From Synechococcus sp. MU1643 (GTDB lineage Bacteria > Cyanobacteriota > Cyanobacteriia > PCC-6307 > Cyanobiaceae), in NCBI RefSeq assembly GCF_020514095.1, contig NZ_VTKY01000008.1, positions 1-62,898 on the forward strand: a DNA stretch of 62,898 bases. The letters are read 5' to 3'. A model generated the notes under the pieces. The model made no database searches. It was not told the DNA's origin and worked only from the letters and a program-made list of their open reading frames with translations. The translations under genes and the position numbers were made by a program. Of the stretch, positions 44,650 to 54,325 are shown one piece after another. The first letter of the stretch is position 1; every line of letters begins with the position of its first letter.

Positions 44650-45670
44650 CGGCAACGGCCCAGGACAAGATCTCTCCAGCATGGAAAGGAACCAGTCCAT
44701 TCACAAGTTCCGGCACAAGATGGTCACGACGTTGCAACGTGATCTGACGGCTGTTGACCGGAAGGTTGTAGAAGTCCGGCCCATTCAAACTGGTGAAGGC
44801 TTCGAGATTGGCCAGAGCGCCTTCCTCATCAAAAACCTGGGCATAGCTCTCCAGGGCGAAGGGTGCATTGAAAATGCCGGCGCATCCGCAGGAACTTTCC
44901 TTAAATGACCGGTCGTGCGGTGCCGTGTCTGTACCGAGAAAGAAGCGTGGGTCGCCGCTGGTGGCCGCCCGGCGCAGGGCCTGTCGGTGACACTCCCGCT
45001 TGGCCACGGGGAGGCAATAAAAATCACTCCGCAACCCGCCAGCAAACATCGCGTTTCTGTTGATGTGGAGATGGTGGGGGGTGATGGTGGCGGCGAGATG
45101 ACTATCCGCTGAGCTGACGTACTGCACCGCTTGCTCGGTGGTGATGTGCTCGAACACAACCTTCAGCTCGGGATGGCGGTCCCGCAGCGGTGCCAGATGG
45201 CGTTCGATAAACACCGCCTCACGGTCGAAGATGTCGATCTCGCTATCCGTGACTTCACCATGGATCAGCAAGGGCATGCCGATCCGGGCCATCGTTTCGA
45301 GCACAGGATCGATCTGCAGCAGATCCGTCACCCCTGCTGCGGAATTGGTGGTGGCGTTGGCGGGATAAAGCTTGGCCGCGGCAAACACCCCCTCGCGAAA
45401 CCCCGTCTCAAGCGCGGCAGGAGCAATCGAATCCGTGAGATACGCCGTCATCAGGGGCGTGAACTCCAGATCAGCGGGACTCGCCGCCTGAATGCGGTCG
45501 CGGTAAGCACGTGCAGCAGCCACCGTGGTCACCGGTGGACGCAGGTTGGGCATCACGATGGCCCGCTGAAAACGGCGGGCTGTATGGGCCACAACCTGGT
45601 TCAGCATCTCTCCATCGCGGAGATGAACGTGCCAATCATCTGGAGCGATGATCGAGATCTGATCAGACAT
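44624..45670 (-). CDS. pyrC: Dihydroorotase
   Basis: Cyclises carbamoyl-aspartate to dihydroorotate in pyrimidine synthesis. The 348-residue amidohydrolase has the binuclear zinc pair HVHLRDG (His14, His16), the [10 protein letters not shown] region with the lysine that is usually carbamylated, [21 protein letters not shown] and the catalytic Asp in [15 protein letters not shown]. Start at ATG 45670, overlapping bicA by eight bases. Confidence 0.97.
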   Translation of the reverse strand: MSDQISIIAPDDWHVHLRDGEMLNQVVAHTARRFQRAIVMPNLRPPVTTVAAARAYRDRIQAASPADLEFTPLMTAYLTDSIAPAALETGFREGVFAAAKLYPANATTNSAAGVTDLLQIDPVLETMARIGMPLLIHGEVTDSEIDIFDREAVFIERHLAPLRDRHPELKVVFEHITTEQAVQYVSSADSHLAATITPHHLHINRNAMFAGGLRSDFYCLPVAKRECHRQALRRAATSGDPRFFLGTDTAPHDRSFKESSCGCAGIFNAPFALESYAQVFDEEGALANLEAFTSLNGPDFYNLPVNSRQITLQRRDHLVPELVNGLVPFHAGEILSWAVADASNQVQL

Positions 45671-47312
45671 TCAGCGGCAAACCTTTCACGGCAAGGCGCA
45701 AGGCATCAAGGCGATCACAACTGATGTGGCTTTGGGGGAGTCGTTCCAACAGCTTCAGCTTCTGAAGACGCTTCTCCGTGCTGCCCGTTGCACCCACCAA
45801 AAACACCTTACGTCCTTCTTCAATCGCTTCCTTGACGGCATTTTCGAGTGCGATTGCAGCGGTTACTCCAAGGTGTGACACCTCGGAGAGGTCGAAGACC
45901 ACCGCCTGACAATTGCCGATGGCGTTGTGCTCGCGCGAGATGGCCTTGGCCACGCCGAAGATCATTGGACCGGCGAGCTGGAACAACAGAACCTTGCCGG
46001 AGGCCTGATCCAGCAAAACCTGCTCTTCATCGGTCAGCTCCACATCGTCATCGGCGGTGCTGATCGTTTTCACCTTTCTGGACTGCAATGCACTCATCCG
46101 ATCAATGGTGAGCACGTTGGCCACGAAAACACCGATGCCCACTGCAGTGATGAGATCCACCAGCACCGTGAGCGCAATCACGCCATAGGTGATCACGGCC
46201 GCTTTCACCGAGAGATGGTGGGCCCGTTGGAGGAAATCCCAATCGATGATGTCGATGCCCACCTTCAGGGCGATGCCCGCCAGCACAGCGAGGGGAATCG
46301 TGGATGCGAGAGGGGCAGCGGCCAGGACGGCCACCATCAGAATCACTGCCCGGACAATGCCCGACAGGGCCGAACGTCCACCGGCCTGAATGTTGACCAC
46401 GGTGCCCATGGTGGCTCCAGCTCCAGGCAGCCCTCCAAAGAGGCCTGAAGCGATGTTGGCCAGTCCCTGGCCAACCAATTCCTTGTTTGAGTTGTGCTCA
46501 GTGCGGGTGAGGCTGTCGGCCACAACAGACGTGAGCAGCGCATCGATGCAACCGAGCATGCCCAGCACAGCTGCATCCACGAACATCAAACGCAGCTGTC
46601 CACCCGAAAAGGTGGGCACATGCAAGCTGGGAAGCTCAGCGTTGAACGGCGGAATGGTCTTGAGGCCAGCGTCGTGGAACAAGGTCATCGACAGAACCGT
46701 TCCAAACACCAAAGCCAGCAGCTGCGGCGGACAGAAACGCTTCACGCTGGCTGGGGTGAACCAGAGGATCGCGACGGTGATCAAAGCCAGCGCAAGCTCC
46801 ATCGGCTCAATACCAGCAATCAAGCCCGGCAGGTTGGACAGGGTTCCCATCACCCCGCCCGATACGGTCTGCCCCAGGAAGGCGGGCAGCTGGAGAATCA
46901 CCAAGATCGCTCCAATCCCAGACATGAAGCCGGAGATCACCGTGTAGGGCATCTGGGTGACGTATCGACCCAGACGGAAGACACCGAACAGGATTTGGAA
47001 CAGACCCGCGAGGATGACCACGGTGAAGGCCATGGCCATCGCCGTTTCCTTGTCCGGAGCGGTGGCGGTGAAGCTCAGGATCACCGAAGTGAACACCACC
47101 GTCATCGGACCGGTGGGTTCGGAAATCAAGGTGGGCGTTCCGCCGAAAACAGACGCCACCAAGCCGATGATCACGGCCCCCCAAAGCCCAGGGGCAGGGT
47201 CACCCGTTGCGGCAACCCCAAAGGCCAGGGCCATCGGCAGAGCAATCACCGCGGCGGTCACGCCACCAAAGGCGTCACCCCGCAGGTTGCTGGTGCTGAT
47301 CCGGTTCAACAA
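45663..47312 (-). CDS. bicA: SulP-family Na+-dependent bicarbonate transporter, BicA-like
   Basis: Takes up HCO3- for the CO2-concentrating mechanism. The 549-residue protein has about 14 hydrophobic helices ([78 protein letters not shown]) and a C-terminal STAS domain (about 430-549). These phrases match BicA of Synechococcus PCC 7002 closely as I recall it. The start is TTG 47312: an in-frame TAA lies just upstream and no ATG is available, so the noncanonical start is firm. Confidence 0.93.
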   Translation of the reverse strand: MLNRISTSNLRGDAFGGVTAAVIALPMALAFGVAATGDPAPGLWGAVIIGLVASVFGGTPTLISEPTGPMTVVFTSVILSFTATAPDKETAMAMAFTVVILAGLFQILFGVFRLGRYVTQMPYTVISGFMSGIGAILVILQLPAFLGQTVSGGVMGTLSNLPGLIAGIEPMELALALITVAILWFTPASVKRFCPPQLLALVFGTVLSMTLFHDAGLKTIPPFNAELPSLHVPTFSGGQLRLMFVDAAVLGMLGCIDALLTSVVADSLTRTEHNSNKELVGQGLANIASGLFGGLPGAGATMGTVVNIQAGGRSALSGIVRAVILMVAVLAAAPLASTIPLAVLAGIALKVGIDIIDWDFLQRAHHLSVKAAVITYGVIALTVLVDLITAVGIGVFVANVLTIDRMSALQSRKVKTISTADDDVELTDEEQVLLDQASGKVLLFQLAGPMIFGVAKAISREHNAIGNCQAVVFDLSEVSHLGVTAAIALENAVKEAIEEGRKVFLVGATGSTEKRLQKLKLLERLPQSHISCDRLDALRLAVKGLPLNV

Positions 47313-47392
47313 GGTTTCTTATCTATTACCCAGGTGAGAGACCTTAGGTTGATTCTCCTCAAAGCAGAATCCCCAAACACCTGATCTAGCCC

Positions 47393-48493
47393 ATGCCTGA
47401 ATTTCTCCAGGCCTCGATCCAAGTGCTGCTGGGCATCGGACTGCTGTTCGGCGGAGGAGAGCTGTTCGTTCAGGGATCCGTGGCCATGGCAGTGATCTTC
47501 GGCATCCCCCAGCTCGTTATTGGCCTCACGGTGGTTTCCCTGGGCACCAGCGCACCGGAACTGTTCGTGAGTTTGAGTTCGGTGCTGCAGGGGGCTGACG
47601 CCCTCGCCGTGAGCAATGTGGTGGGCAGCAACATCTTCAACGTGATGGTGGTGCTGGGCAGCAGCGCTCTCGTGCTGCCTTTGCGCGTCGAAAGCCGTCT
47701 TGTGAGGCGCGATGTGCCTCTAATGATTGCAATCTCGGCGGCGGTCTGGGGCATGGCCTCCGCAGGACGGGTCACCTGGCAAGCGGGCCTCGCGTTGCTA
47801 TTGGGGCTCGTGATCAACACCATCTGGGAGATCCGCACCGCCCGTGAACAACCGGACGACAGCGGCAGCGCTGAACCCGAAATCAGTCTTGAAGCAAGCA
47901 AAGGTGGATTGATCCCCGCCTCAGTGCGATTAATTGCCGGCATTACCGTTCTCGCGGTCGGATCACAGGTTCTGGTGAATGGCGCGGTCAGCGCCGCAAC
48001 CCTTCTGGGGGTTAGTGAGGCAGTGATCGGTCTGACGATCGTTTCAGCCGGAACGTCGATGCCTGAATTGATTACGTCCCTGGTGGCAGCCCTGCGCGGA
48101 CGCACCGATCTGGCCATCGGCAACGTGGTGGGCAGCTGCCTGTTGAACCTGATGCTGGTGCTGGGCGGCGGAGCTATAGCGGCAGCTGGCAACGGACTTG
48201 AAGTGAGCCCGGAACTGATTCAGGACGACCTGCCGGTAATGCTGCTCACCAGCCTGGCCTGCATGCCGATCTTTTGGACGAAAGGTCGCATCTCGCGCGT
48301 TGAAGGAGGGCTACTTCTCGGCCTCTATGTTCTGTATCTGATCGACAATGTTTTGCCCAGAACGGCTATGGCCAGCTGGGCCGATGAATTTCGACTTGTA
48401 GTGCTCTGCGTTGTAATCCCAATCGTGATGATCGTGATTTTCACTCAGGCTGTTTTTTATTGGCGGAACAACCAGAGCAGTCCAACCATTTGA
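47393..48493 (+). CDS. Cation/Ca2+ antiporter family (YrbG-like) transporter
   Basis: A 366-residue protein with two internally repeated alpha modules: VIGLTVVSLGTSAPELFVSL followed by GSNIFNVMVVLG, and VIGLTIVSAGTSMPELITSL followed by GSCLLNLMLVLGG. The GTS.PE and GN/GS motifs are those of the CaCA superfamily. About 10 helices. It is divergent from bicA with an 80-base gap; Na+ extrusion to sustain the Na+-driven bicarbonate symport is an attractive inference, but Ca2+ exchange is equally possible. Confidence 0.9.
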   Translation: MPEFLQASIQVLLGIGLLFGGGELFVQGSVAMAVIFGIPQLVIGLTVVSLGTSAPELFVSLSSVLQGADALAVSNVVGSNIFNVMVVLGSSALVLPLRVESRLVRRDVPLMIAISAAVWGMASAGRVTWQAGLALLLGLVINTIWEIRTAREQPDDSGSAEPEISLEASKGGLIPASVRLIAGITVLAVGSQVLVNGAVSAATLLGVSEAVIGLTIVSAGTSMPELITSLVAALRGRTDLAIGNVVGSCLLNLMLVLGGGAIAAAGNGLEVSPELIQDDLPVMLLTSLACMPIFWTKGRISRVEGGLLLGLYVLYLIDNVLPRTAMASWADEFRLVVLCVVIPIVMIVIFTQAVFYWRNNQSSPTI

Positions 48494-48497
48494 AATC

Positions 48498-48529
48498 AAT
48501 AGCTAGAAAGCAATTGCTTTTTGGCTATT
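48498..48529. terminator. Nested hairpin between convergent genes
   Basis: AATAGC (48498-48503) and GCTATT (48524-48529) enclose the palindrome AAAGCAATTGCTTT (48507-48520), making a hairpin in either direction. It spans the gap after the antiporter and the last codons of the PTOX-like gene. The inner AAAGC/GCTTT stem plus short T stretch could end transcription from both sides. Confidence 0.45.
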
Positions 48530-49126
48530 AGCCGCCACATGGTCCAACTCATCTCTGGCAATTAATTCGATTACATCTCGAAGAGTTTTAGGCTCACGTT
48601 CATCACGGGCAGACCACATGTTTCCATCTTTTCTCCAATAGGCCGTTGCAATCGGCGTGACGGGCTGCTGCAACCACTCCTCTGGCTGCTCCGAAAGCAT
48701 GCGCCGGTACGTCTTAACAGCTTCGGCCTCAACAGCTTCTCCAAGCAAAGCGGCCAACTCGTGATCCAACAAGGTAGTAAGAGCAAATATCCAATAAACA
48801 AGGACAGCTACATGCCTTGCCACAAAGCGATCTATCCATAAAGACAGCCCACCAAGATCACGAGAAAAAATGTCTTCATGCGTCTGCTCATTACTATCCT
48901 GACGACGTGCAAGTTCCAGAGTCTTACGAATAGCACCGCTCTGATCAAGGCCAATCGTTTCAAGGTAATGGCAAGCACTTTCCTCAGCCGTATAGGCCGT
49001 GCGAGCGATGATCTCTAAAGATGCTGCCCGACGAGCATCAGCTGCAGGCCAAAGAAGACTGAGCAACTGCTCGCCTGATTCAATCAAAAAATGAGCAAAA
49101 TCAGCCTTATGACCTCGAGTCTGCAT
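48503..49126 (-). CDS. Plastoquinol terminal oxidase / alternative oxidase-like di-iron protein
   Basis: A 207-residue protein matching the alternative oxidase family. All six expected iron ligands align with plastid PTOX: Glu38 (SLEIIARTAY), Glu80 and His83 (SNEQTHEDIF), Glu133 (GEAVEAEAVKTY), Glu193 and His196 (RDELDHVAA); GGLSLWIDRFVARHVAVLVY also mirrors PTOX. Such enzymes oxidise plastoquinol and reduce O2 to water, acting as a safety valve. Start at ATG 49126 (GTG 49138 gives four more residues). Local GC is lower than in neighbours, hinting at acquisition. Confidence 0.88.
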   Translation of the reverse strand: MQTRGHKADFAHFLIESGEQLLSLLWPAADARRAASLEIIARTAYTAEESACHYLETIGLDQSGAIRKTLELARRQDSNEQTHEDIFSRDLGGLSLWIDRFVARHVAVLVYWIFALTTLLDHELAALLGEAVEAEAVKTYRRMLSEQPEEWLQQPVTPIATAYWRKDGNMWSARDEREPKTLRDVIELIARDELDHVAANSQKAIAF

Positions 49127-49141
49127 GAATGATTCCACGTC

Positions 49142-49180
49142 ATATATATCGATCTAATCGTGGTCTAGATCGCCATATAT
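49142..49180. promoter_or_regulatory. Palindromic element upstream of the PTOX-like gene
   Basis: CGATCTA (49150-49156) and TAGATCG (49166-49172) form a perfect 7-base inverted repeat with a 9-base spacer, flanked on both sides by ATATAT (49142-49149 and 49175-49180). It sits 16-55 bases before the PTOX-like start codon. The symmetry suits an operator, and AT-rich flanks could be promoter elements. The binding protein is unknown. Confidence 0.45.
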
Positions 49181-49222
49181 GCATTGTCTTGCACCTTTCA
49201 CAGTGTCGAAAGGATTGCCGGA

Positions 49223-50584
49223 TCAGAGCATCGTTACGAACTCCTCTGAAACAGAAGGGTGCAGAGCCATGGTGCGATCGAAATCAGCCTTGGTGGCGCC
49301 CATCCCCACGGCAATCGCCGCCATCTGAATAATTTCCGCAGCGTGCTCGCCCACCATGTGGCAGCCCAACACCCGATCGGTGTACTTCTCCATCACCAGC
49401 TTGAGCAGACAACGGGGGCCGGAGGCGGGCAGAGCCCTGGCCATTGAACGGAAGCGGGCGCGGTGAATAACAACACCATCCGCACCATGACGTTCGATGG
49501 CCTGTTCTTCCGATAAACCAACGGTCGCCAGCTCTGGATCGCTGAACACGGCACTTGCCACCAGCTCGTGGTTCACCTGCCGCTGACGCGAACCAAAGAC
49601 GCTGTCAGCGAAAGCACGACCTTCATCAATGGCCACAGGCGTGAGGTTGACCCGATCGGTGACATCGCCGACGGCATGGATGTGGGGCACCGATGTGCAG
49701 GAGTTGGCATCGACCCTGATGCGACCGTTGTCGACCGCAATACCGGCAGCGTCCAACCCCAGATCCGCAAGCCAGGGGCGACGGCCAGTGGCCATCAACA
49801 CACCCCCACAATCCAAGGACTGACCATTCCCCAGCCGCGCCTTCAGCGCCCCGGGATTTCCCTCCACACCCACCAGCGTCTGCTCCAGCAGCACCTCGAT
49901 GCCCTGCTCACGCATGCCATCCAGCACGGCATCTGCCAACTCGGCATCAAAGCCACGCAGCAACCGAGACCCACGCACCACCTGGGTGACCGCAACACCA
50001 AGGCCCCGCAGGATGCAGGCGAACTCGCAGGCAATAAAGCCTGCTCCCACCACCAGCACAGAGGATGGGACATCTTCCAGCAAAAACATGTCGTCACTCA
50101 CCCAGGTGTTTTCAACCCCTGGAATCTCCGGCCGGACCGGACGGCCACCTACTGCCACAAGGAACCGCGGAGCTGAGAGCTCCTGTTGAACGGACCCGCC
50201 ACGTTGTTCGCAAATGCCGATGCGATCAGGAGCCGTGAAGCGTCCCCAACCGGAGATCAACTGAACGCCTGCCTTGTCCAGGAATCCGAGATGGAGTTCA
50301 TTAAGCCGATCCACCTCGGCGCGCACCCGACGCAAGAGATCAGGCACATCGGAACGCACCGACTGGATGTGCAGGCCATAGGCCGAGGCATCCGCCAATT
50401 GATGGCGGGCTTGAGCGCCGTACACCAAAAGCTTTTTGGGAACACAGCCGCGGATTACGCAGGTGCCGCCGACGCGATCTCCCTCAACGATCGCGACGCG
50501 GGCTCCATGACGGGCAGCGCGTTTTGCAGCGGCCAGCCCACCGGAGCCCGCTCCAACAACAATCAGATCCAGATCAGCGCCCAT
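49223..50584 (-). CDS. gor: Glutathione reductase
   Basis: Flavoenzyme that reduces glutathione disulfide with NADPH. The 453-residue protein has an N-terminal FAD site (LIVVGAGSGGLAAAKRAARH), redox disulfide in GGTCVIRGCVPKKL, a second nucleotide-binding loop (VLVVGAGFIACEFACILRGL), VHAVGDVTDRVNLTPVA and the C-terminal interface MALHPSVSEEFVTM with the catalytic His-Glu. ATG 50584 is used. Confidence 0.95.
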   Translation of the reverse strand: MGADLDLIVVGAGSGGLAAAKRAARHGARVAIVEGDRVGGTCVIRGCVPKKLLVYGAQARHQLADASAYGLHIQSVRSDVPDLLRRVRAEVDRLNELHLGFLDKAGVQLISGWGRFTAPDRIGICEQRGGSVQQELSAPRFLVAVGGRPVRPEIPGVENTWVSDDMFLLEDVPSSVLVVGAGFIACEFACILRGLGVAVTQVVRGSRLLRGFDAELADAVLDGMREQGIEVLLEQTLVGVEGNPGALKARLGNGQSLDCGGVLMATGRRPWLADLGLDAAGIAVDNGRIRVDANSCTSVPHIHAVGDVTDRVNLTPVAIDEGRAFADSVFGSRQRQVNHELVASAVFSDPELATVGLSEEQAIERHGADGVVIHRARFRSMARALPASGPRCLLKLVMEKYTDRVLGCHMVGEHAAEIIQMAAIAVGMGATKADFDRTMALHPSVSEEFVTML

Positions 50585-50699
50585 AACAAGAGGGTGCCCG
50601 AGACGACGGGCGTCATCGTAAAGATGGCGTTATGGTCCGGGGAAGAGGGCTGTAAATGCCCAAGACGAGTCGGTCGTACTTCAACCGCGTCCTTAAATC

Positions 50700-50945
50700 A
50701 TGAACCGTTCTTCCAAGCGCCGCAGGCAGCCGCCTGAACCTGAGCTGCGCCTCAAAAGATCGCAACGCCGCGAGATCGTGATGATGATCACCAGCGACGA
50801 CATGAAACTTCGGCTCAAACAGTTGGCTAATCAGGGCCGCCAGCAGGACTGTCTGGCTCTGATGCACGAACTGGGCGACTGGCAGTCCTATGGACGTGCA
50901 ACGCTTGCGCCGATCCTGCATGCCCCTTTCATCGGAATCAGCTGA
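50700..50945 (+). CDS. Small basic conserved hypothetical protein
   Basis: An 81-residue basic protein (MNRSSKRRRQPPEPELRLKR) with a helical part, DDMKLRLKQLANQGRQQDCL and ALMHELGDWQ. The Arg/Lys-rich tail may bind nucleic acid. It overlaps the GST start by 26 bases, consistent with a two-gene operon. Not recognised. Confidence 0.6.
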   Translation: MNRSSKRRRQPPEPELRLKRSQRREIVMMITSDDMKLRLKQLANQGRQQDCLALMHELGDWQSYGRATLAPILHAPFIGIS

Positions 50946-52152
50946 ACCCCTGAGTTGGTCGGAACTGGCCAGCCTGGCGAAGCCGGAACCGAATCGGATT
51001 GAAGGGCCGACCAGTGCCCAGGCCACGTTGCGCCTGTTCGGACAGCCTGAATCCAACGTGGTGGTCACGTTGTACCGCGACCACCACGCCTGGTGCCCCT
51101 ATTGCCAAAAAATCTGGCTTTGGCTGGAGTTCAAGCGAATCCCCTACCGGATCCGCAAAGTCACCATGCGGTGCTACGGCCCGAAGGAGCCGTGGTTCCT
51201 GGAGAGAGTTCCCTCGGGGATGTTGCCAGCCCTGGAGCTCAACGGGCGGTTGATCACCGAAAGCGACGAAATCCTGCTGGCCCTCGAACAGCAGTTCGGC
51301 CCCCTGGGAATGGCGATGACAGCACCGGAGGCTCTTGAGCTGCGCCGTCTTGAACGGCTTCTGTTTCAGGCCTGGTGCATCTGGCTGTGTTCGCCTCGGC
51401 TGAGTCCGAGGCAACAGGTTCTGGCCCGAGAGCAGTTTCGAGACATCGCCCAGCGCTTTGAACGGGAGCTGGACCAGGGGGAGGGACCGTGGCTGCGGGG
51501 ACCGGAGCCGCAGACAGTGGATCTGATCTTTGTTCCATACGTGGAACGGATGAATGCCTCGCTGGCGTACTACAAGGGATACCGGCTGAGGGCTGAGCAT
51601 CCAGCCATTGACCGCTGGTTTCGCGCTCTAGAACAACTGGAGACTTACCGCGGCACCCAAAGCGACTTCCACACCCATGCCCATGACCTGCCTCCCCAGA
51701 TGGGGGGCTGCTGGTCGGACTATGGAGCAGACGCACACCGCCTGGCCGAACGGATCGACCGAGGTGATGGGCTTGGCGAGGACGAAGCCTGCTGGGATGT
51801 GGACCATCAAGCCAATCAGGCCGTCATCGCCCTGAGCCGGGTGCTGCGTCACCAACAACGGCTTCGGAACGTGAATCCTATGGGTGCTACAGCCTTTGAA
51901 CAGCCCCTGCGCTGTGCCCTCACCCGGTTGATTCGCAACACGCCCTGCCCCCCGCCAGCGGGAAGTGCCGCCGGGCTCCGCTACCTGCGCGATCGTATTT
52001 CGGTTCCAAGGGACATGCCGCTCCCGGCAGCGCGTCTGCTGCGTCAGGCCCTCGAAGCCACCGCCCAGCTGGATGGGCCTGAACAAGCCAAACCTCTGCC
52101 GGTGAGGGATCGCTTTGATCAGGATCCCCGACCCTTCTTAATTGGGTCATAG
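50920..52152 (+). CDS. Glutathione S-transferase with long C-terminal extension
   Basis: A 410-residue protein. An N-terminal thioredoxin-like GST domain (about 35-125) has the active-site motif CPYC (Cys59-Cys62 in DHHAWCPYCQKIWLW), LPALELNGRLITESDEI and a helical GST C-domain to about 245 (GPEPQTVDLIFVPYVERM). A further 160 residues (HTHAHDLPPQMGGCWSDYG onward) have no recognised fold. Start at ATG 50920; ATG 50890 would add ten residues. CPYC implies a glutaredoxin-like, thiol-transfer activity. Confidence 0.85.
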   Translation: MPLSSESAEPLSWSELASLAKPEPNRIEGPTSAQATLRLFGQPESNVVVTLYRDHHAWCPYCQKIWLWLEFKRIPYRIRKVTMRCYGPKEPWFLERVPSGMLPALELNGRLITESDEILLALEQQFGPLGMAMTAPEALELRRLERLLFQAWCIWLCSPRLSPRQQVLAREQFRDIAQRFERELDQGEGPWLRGPEPQTVDLIFVPYVERMNASLAYYKGYRLRAEHPAIDRWFRALEQLETYRGTQSDFHTHAHDLPPQMGGCWSDYGADAHRLAERIDRGDGLGEDEACWDVDHQANQAVIALSRVLRHQQRLRNVNPMGATAFEQPLRCALTRLIRNTPCPPPAGSAAGLRYLRDRISVPRDMPLPAARLLRQALEATAQLDGPEQAKPLPVRDRFDQDPRPFLIGS

Positions 52153-52175
52153 TGCGGGAGCGCCAACGCTGAGTC

Positions 52176-52844
52176 GTGCCCCTGCGACTGCCCGCCTACC
52201 AACCGATCCCAGCCCCCGATCGGGGGGCCGATCTGATTGAAGTGTCAGCGGCGCAGCTGCAGCCGACCCAGTGGTGTGTGGGACTGGCGGAGATCTGGTC
52301 GCGCGAAAAAGATTTCGCCCAGGACAGCCGTCAGCAGCGTCTCGACTACCTACGCGCCAAACCGGTCCCTTTGATCCAGTCTGCCGATGGCGCCATGTGG
52401 ATGCTGGACCGGCACCACCGGCTGCGGGGTCTGATCGGCATAGACCCGGGTGCCACCACCTGGGCCTACGTGGTGCAGGAGCTCCCAACCGCCGACCGAA
52501 GCGCTGTGCTGGCCTATCTGCACAACCAGGGCTGGCTCTACCTTTACGACGGGCGAGGCAACGGCCCCCGCCCGGTCGAGCAGCTGCCCAAAAGCCTGCT
52601 GGGGCTGGAAGACGATCCTTACCGGAGCCTCGTTTGGCAGTTGAAGCAGGAGGGCTGGATCAAGCCTCAGCCCCTCATCCCTTATCACGAGTTTCGTTGG
52701 GGTTCCTGGCTGCGCAGCCGCCCCCTGCCCCCCTTCAGCTCCAGGCGGCTGGACCCAGCGCTCGCAGCAGCACGCCAACTGGTGTGTTCTGCAGCTGCAC
52801 AAGACATGCCGGGCTGGAAAGGCGATAAGAAAGCCTGCCGCTGA
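52176..52844 (+). CDS. ParB-like nuclease family protein (ParBc_2 type)
   Basis: A 222-residue protein starting at GTG 52176. ADLIEVSAAQLQPTQWCVGL and MWMLDRHHRLRGLIG resemble the ParB/sulfiredoxin-like ParBc_2 domain, with the DRHHR motif. There is no ParB DNA-binding domain, so a role in chromosome segregation is not implied even though dnaA lies beside it, tail to tail with no gap. Confidence 0.75.
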   Translation: MPLRLPAYQPIPAPDRGADLIEVSAAQLQPTQWCVGLAEIWSREKDFAQDSRQQRLDYLRAKPVPLIQSADGAMWMLDRHHRLRGLIGIDPGATTWAYVVQELPTADRSAVLAYLHNQGWLYLYDGRGNGPRPVEQLPKSLLGLEDDPYRSLVWQLKQEGWIKPQPLIPYHEFRWGSWLRSRPLPPFSSRRLDPALAAARQLVCSAAAQDMPGWKGDKKACR

Positions 52845-54242
52845 TCAGCGCTTCTTGCGTGAATCAATCTGCAACAGATCCTTCACTTTCTGCACCTGAC
52901 CGGCGAGCTGGGGATCGGATGCCAGTTTTTTCTCCACCTGCTCGATTGCATACATCACCGTGGTGTGGTCCTTTCCGCCGAAGTTGTCGCCGATCCTCGG
53001 CAGGCTGAGGTCGGTGCCCCGGCGCATGAGGTACATCCCCACCTGACGGGCCTGGCTCACGGCACGGCGTCGGGTGCTGCTGCACATCTCCTCAGCCGTG
53101 ACATCAAACACTTCAGAAACCTTGTCGATCACCTGTTGCGGCGTAACCTCCACCCCCTGCCCCGTGGGGTCGAGCATCGGCGCCACCGATTCAACGGTCA
53201 TCGGCAACCCCGTGATTGAGGCGAAGGCCACAGCCCGGGTCAGGGCTCCTTCCAACTCGCGGATGTTCGAGGTGAAGCGGCCGGCGATGTACTGGATCAG
53301 CTCACGGGGAAGCGACATACGCTCCTGCTCCGCTTTCTTCTGAAGGATCGCCATGCGTGTCTCCAGGTCAGGAGACTGAATGTCGGCGATCAGTCCCATC
53401 TGGAACCGGGAGATCAAACGCTGCTGCAACCGCGGAATCTGACTAGGGGGACGATCACTGGCTATGACTACCTGACGGCCTGCCTCGTGCAGGGCATTGA
53501 AGGTGTGAAAGAACTCCTCCTGGGTGTACTCCTTGCCTTCGATGAATTGAATGTCATCCACCAGGATCAGATCAGCGGCGCGATAGCGATCGCGGAAGGC
53601 CTGCATCCCGTCCTTGCGGATGGCCTGGATCAGATCATTGGTGAAGGTTTCGGTTGAAACGTAGGCCACCCGAGCCCCGGGATCAATTTCCAACCGGTAG
53701 TGGCCGATGGCTTGCATCAGGTGGGTTTTTCCTAGGCCCACACCGCCGCAGATGAACAGAGGGTTGAATTCCCGGCCCGGTGCTTCGGCCACAGCCAGAG
53801 CCGCCGCATGGGCCATCCGGCTGTTGGGGCCGACCACGAAACGGCCAAACACGTAGCGGGGATTGAGCCCGGGCAAGTAGCGCCGTGGGGAGCCGTTCCG
53901 GGGCGGACCCGACGCCGACTCGTGGGGTGCTAGCGGTGGAGTCGCATCAGCAGCGGCTGAGGCCTCATCGGTGGCGTCCGGCGGCGGTAAGGCGGTTTCT
54001 GCCAAAACCGTCACCTGAACGGGCTGACCGCTAATGCTGCTGGCCATCTCGGCGATCGTGGGCAGCAGCTGTTCACGCAGACGAACGCTGGCGAAGGGAT
54101 TCGGGGCCAGAAGCTTCAGCTCGCCATTGGCAAAGCCGCTGCAACCCGTGGGGCGAATGAAGGTTTCGAAGGTGGGCTTGCTCAGCTTGGCCTGCAACCC
54201 ATCCCGCACCTTGATCCAGAGCTCTTCGCCCGTCTGCGCCAA
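52845..54242 (-). CDS. dnaA: Chromosomal replication initiator DnaA
   Basis: ATP-dependent initiator that melts the origin. The 465-residue protein has an N-domain (1-85), a Pro/Ala-rich linker, an AAA+ domain with Walker [10 protein letters not shown] (166-174) and Walker [21 protein letters not shown], and a C-terminal DNA-binding domain with the signature around [19 protein letters not shown]. No clear DnaA boxes or dnaN are visible, so nothing here marks an origin. Divergent htrA starts 84 bases away. Confidence 0.97.
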   Translation of the reverse strand: MAQTGEELWIKVRDGLQAKLSKPTFETFIRPTGCSGFANGELKLLAPNPFASVRLREQLLPTIAEMASSISGQPVQVTVLAETALPPPDATDEASAAADATPPLAPHESASGPPRNGSPRRYLPGLNPRYVFGRFVVGPNSRMAHAAALAVAEAPGREFNPLFICGGVGLGKTHLMQAIGHYRLEIDPGARVAYVSTETFTNDLIQAIRKDGMQAFRDRYRAADLILVDDIQFIEGKEYTQEEFFHTFNALHEAGRQVVIASDRPPSQIPRLQQRLISRFQMGLIADIQSPDLETRMAILQKKAEQERMSLPRELIQYIAGRFTSNIRELEGALTRAVAFASITGLPMTVESVAPMLDPTGQGVEVTPQQVIDKVSEVFDVTAEEMCSSTRRRAVSQARQVGMYLMRRGTDLSLPRIGDNFGGKDHTTVMYAIEQVEKKLASDPQLAGQVQKVKDLLQIDSRKKR

Positions 54243-54325
54243 AACCGCCCACCGCCCGAGCGCTGAATCTACGCATGCCGATCCGCTCAGGCCGTCTTAA
54301 ATGCATCAGCACACATCTCGTCGTG

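Noticed and set aside
50613-51068. Minus-strand reading frame opposite the basic small protein and GST
   Set aside because: Low similarity to anything, and it lies antisense to two better-supported genes.
52176-52844. ParB chromosome-segregation gene with a parS site
   Set aside because: Only a ParBc_2-like nuclease domain is visible, with no HTH domain, no parA neighbour and no parS-like repeat.
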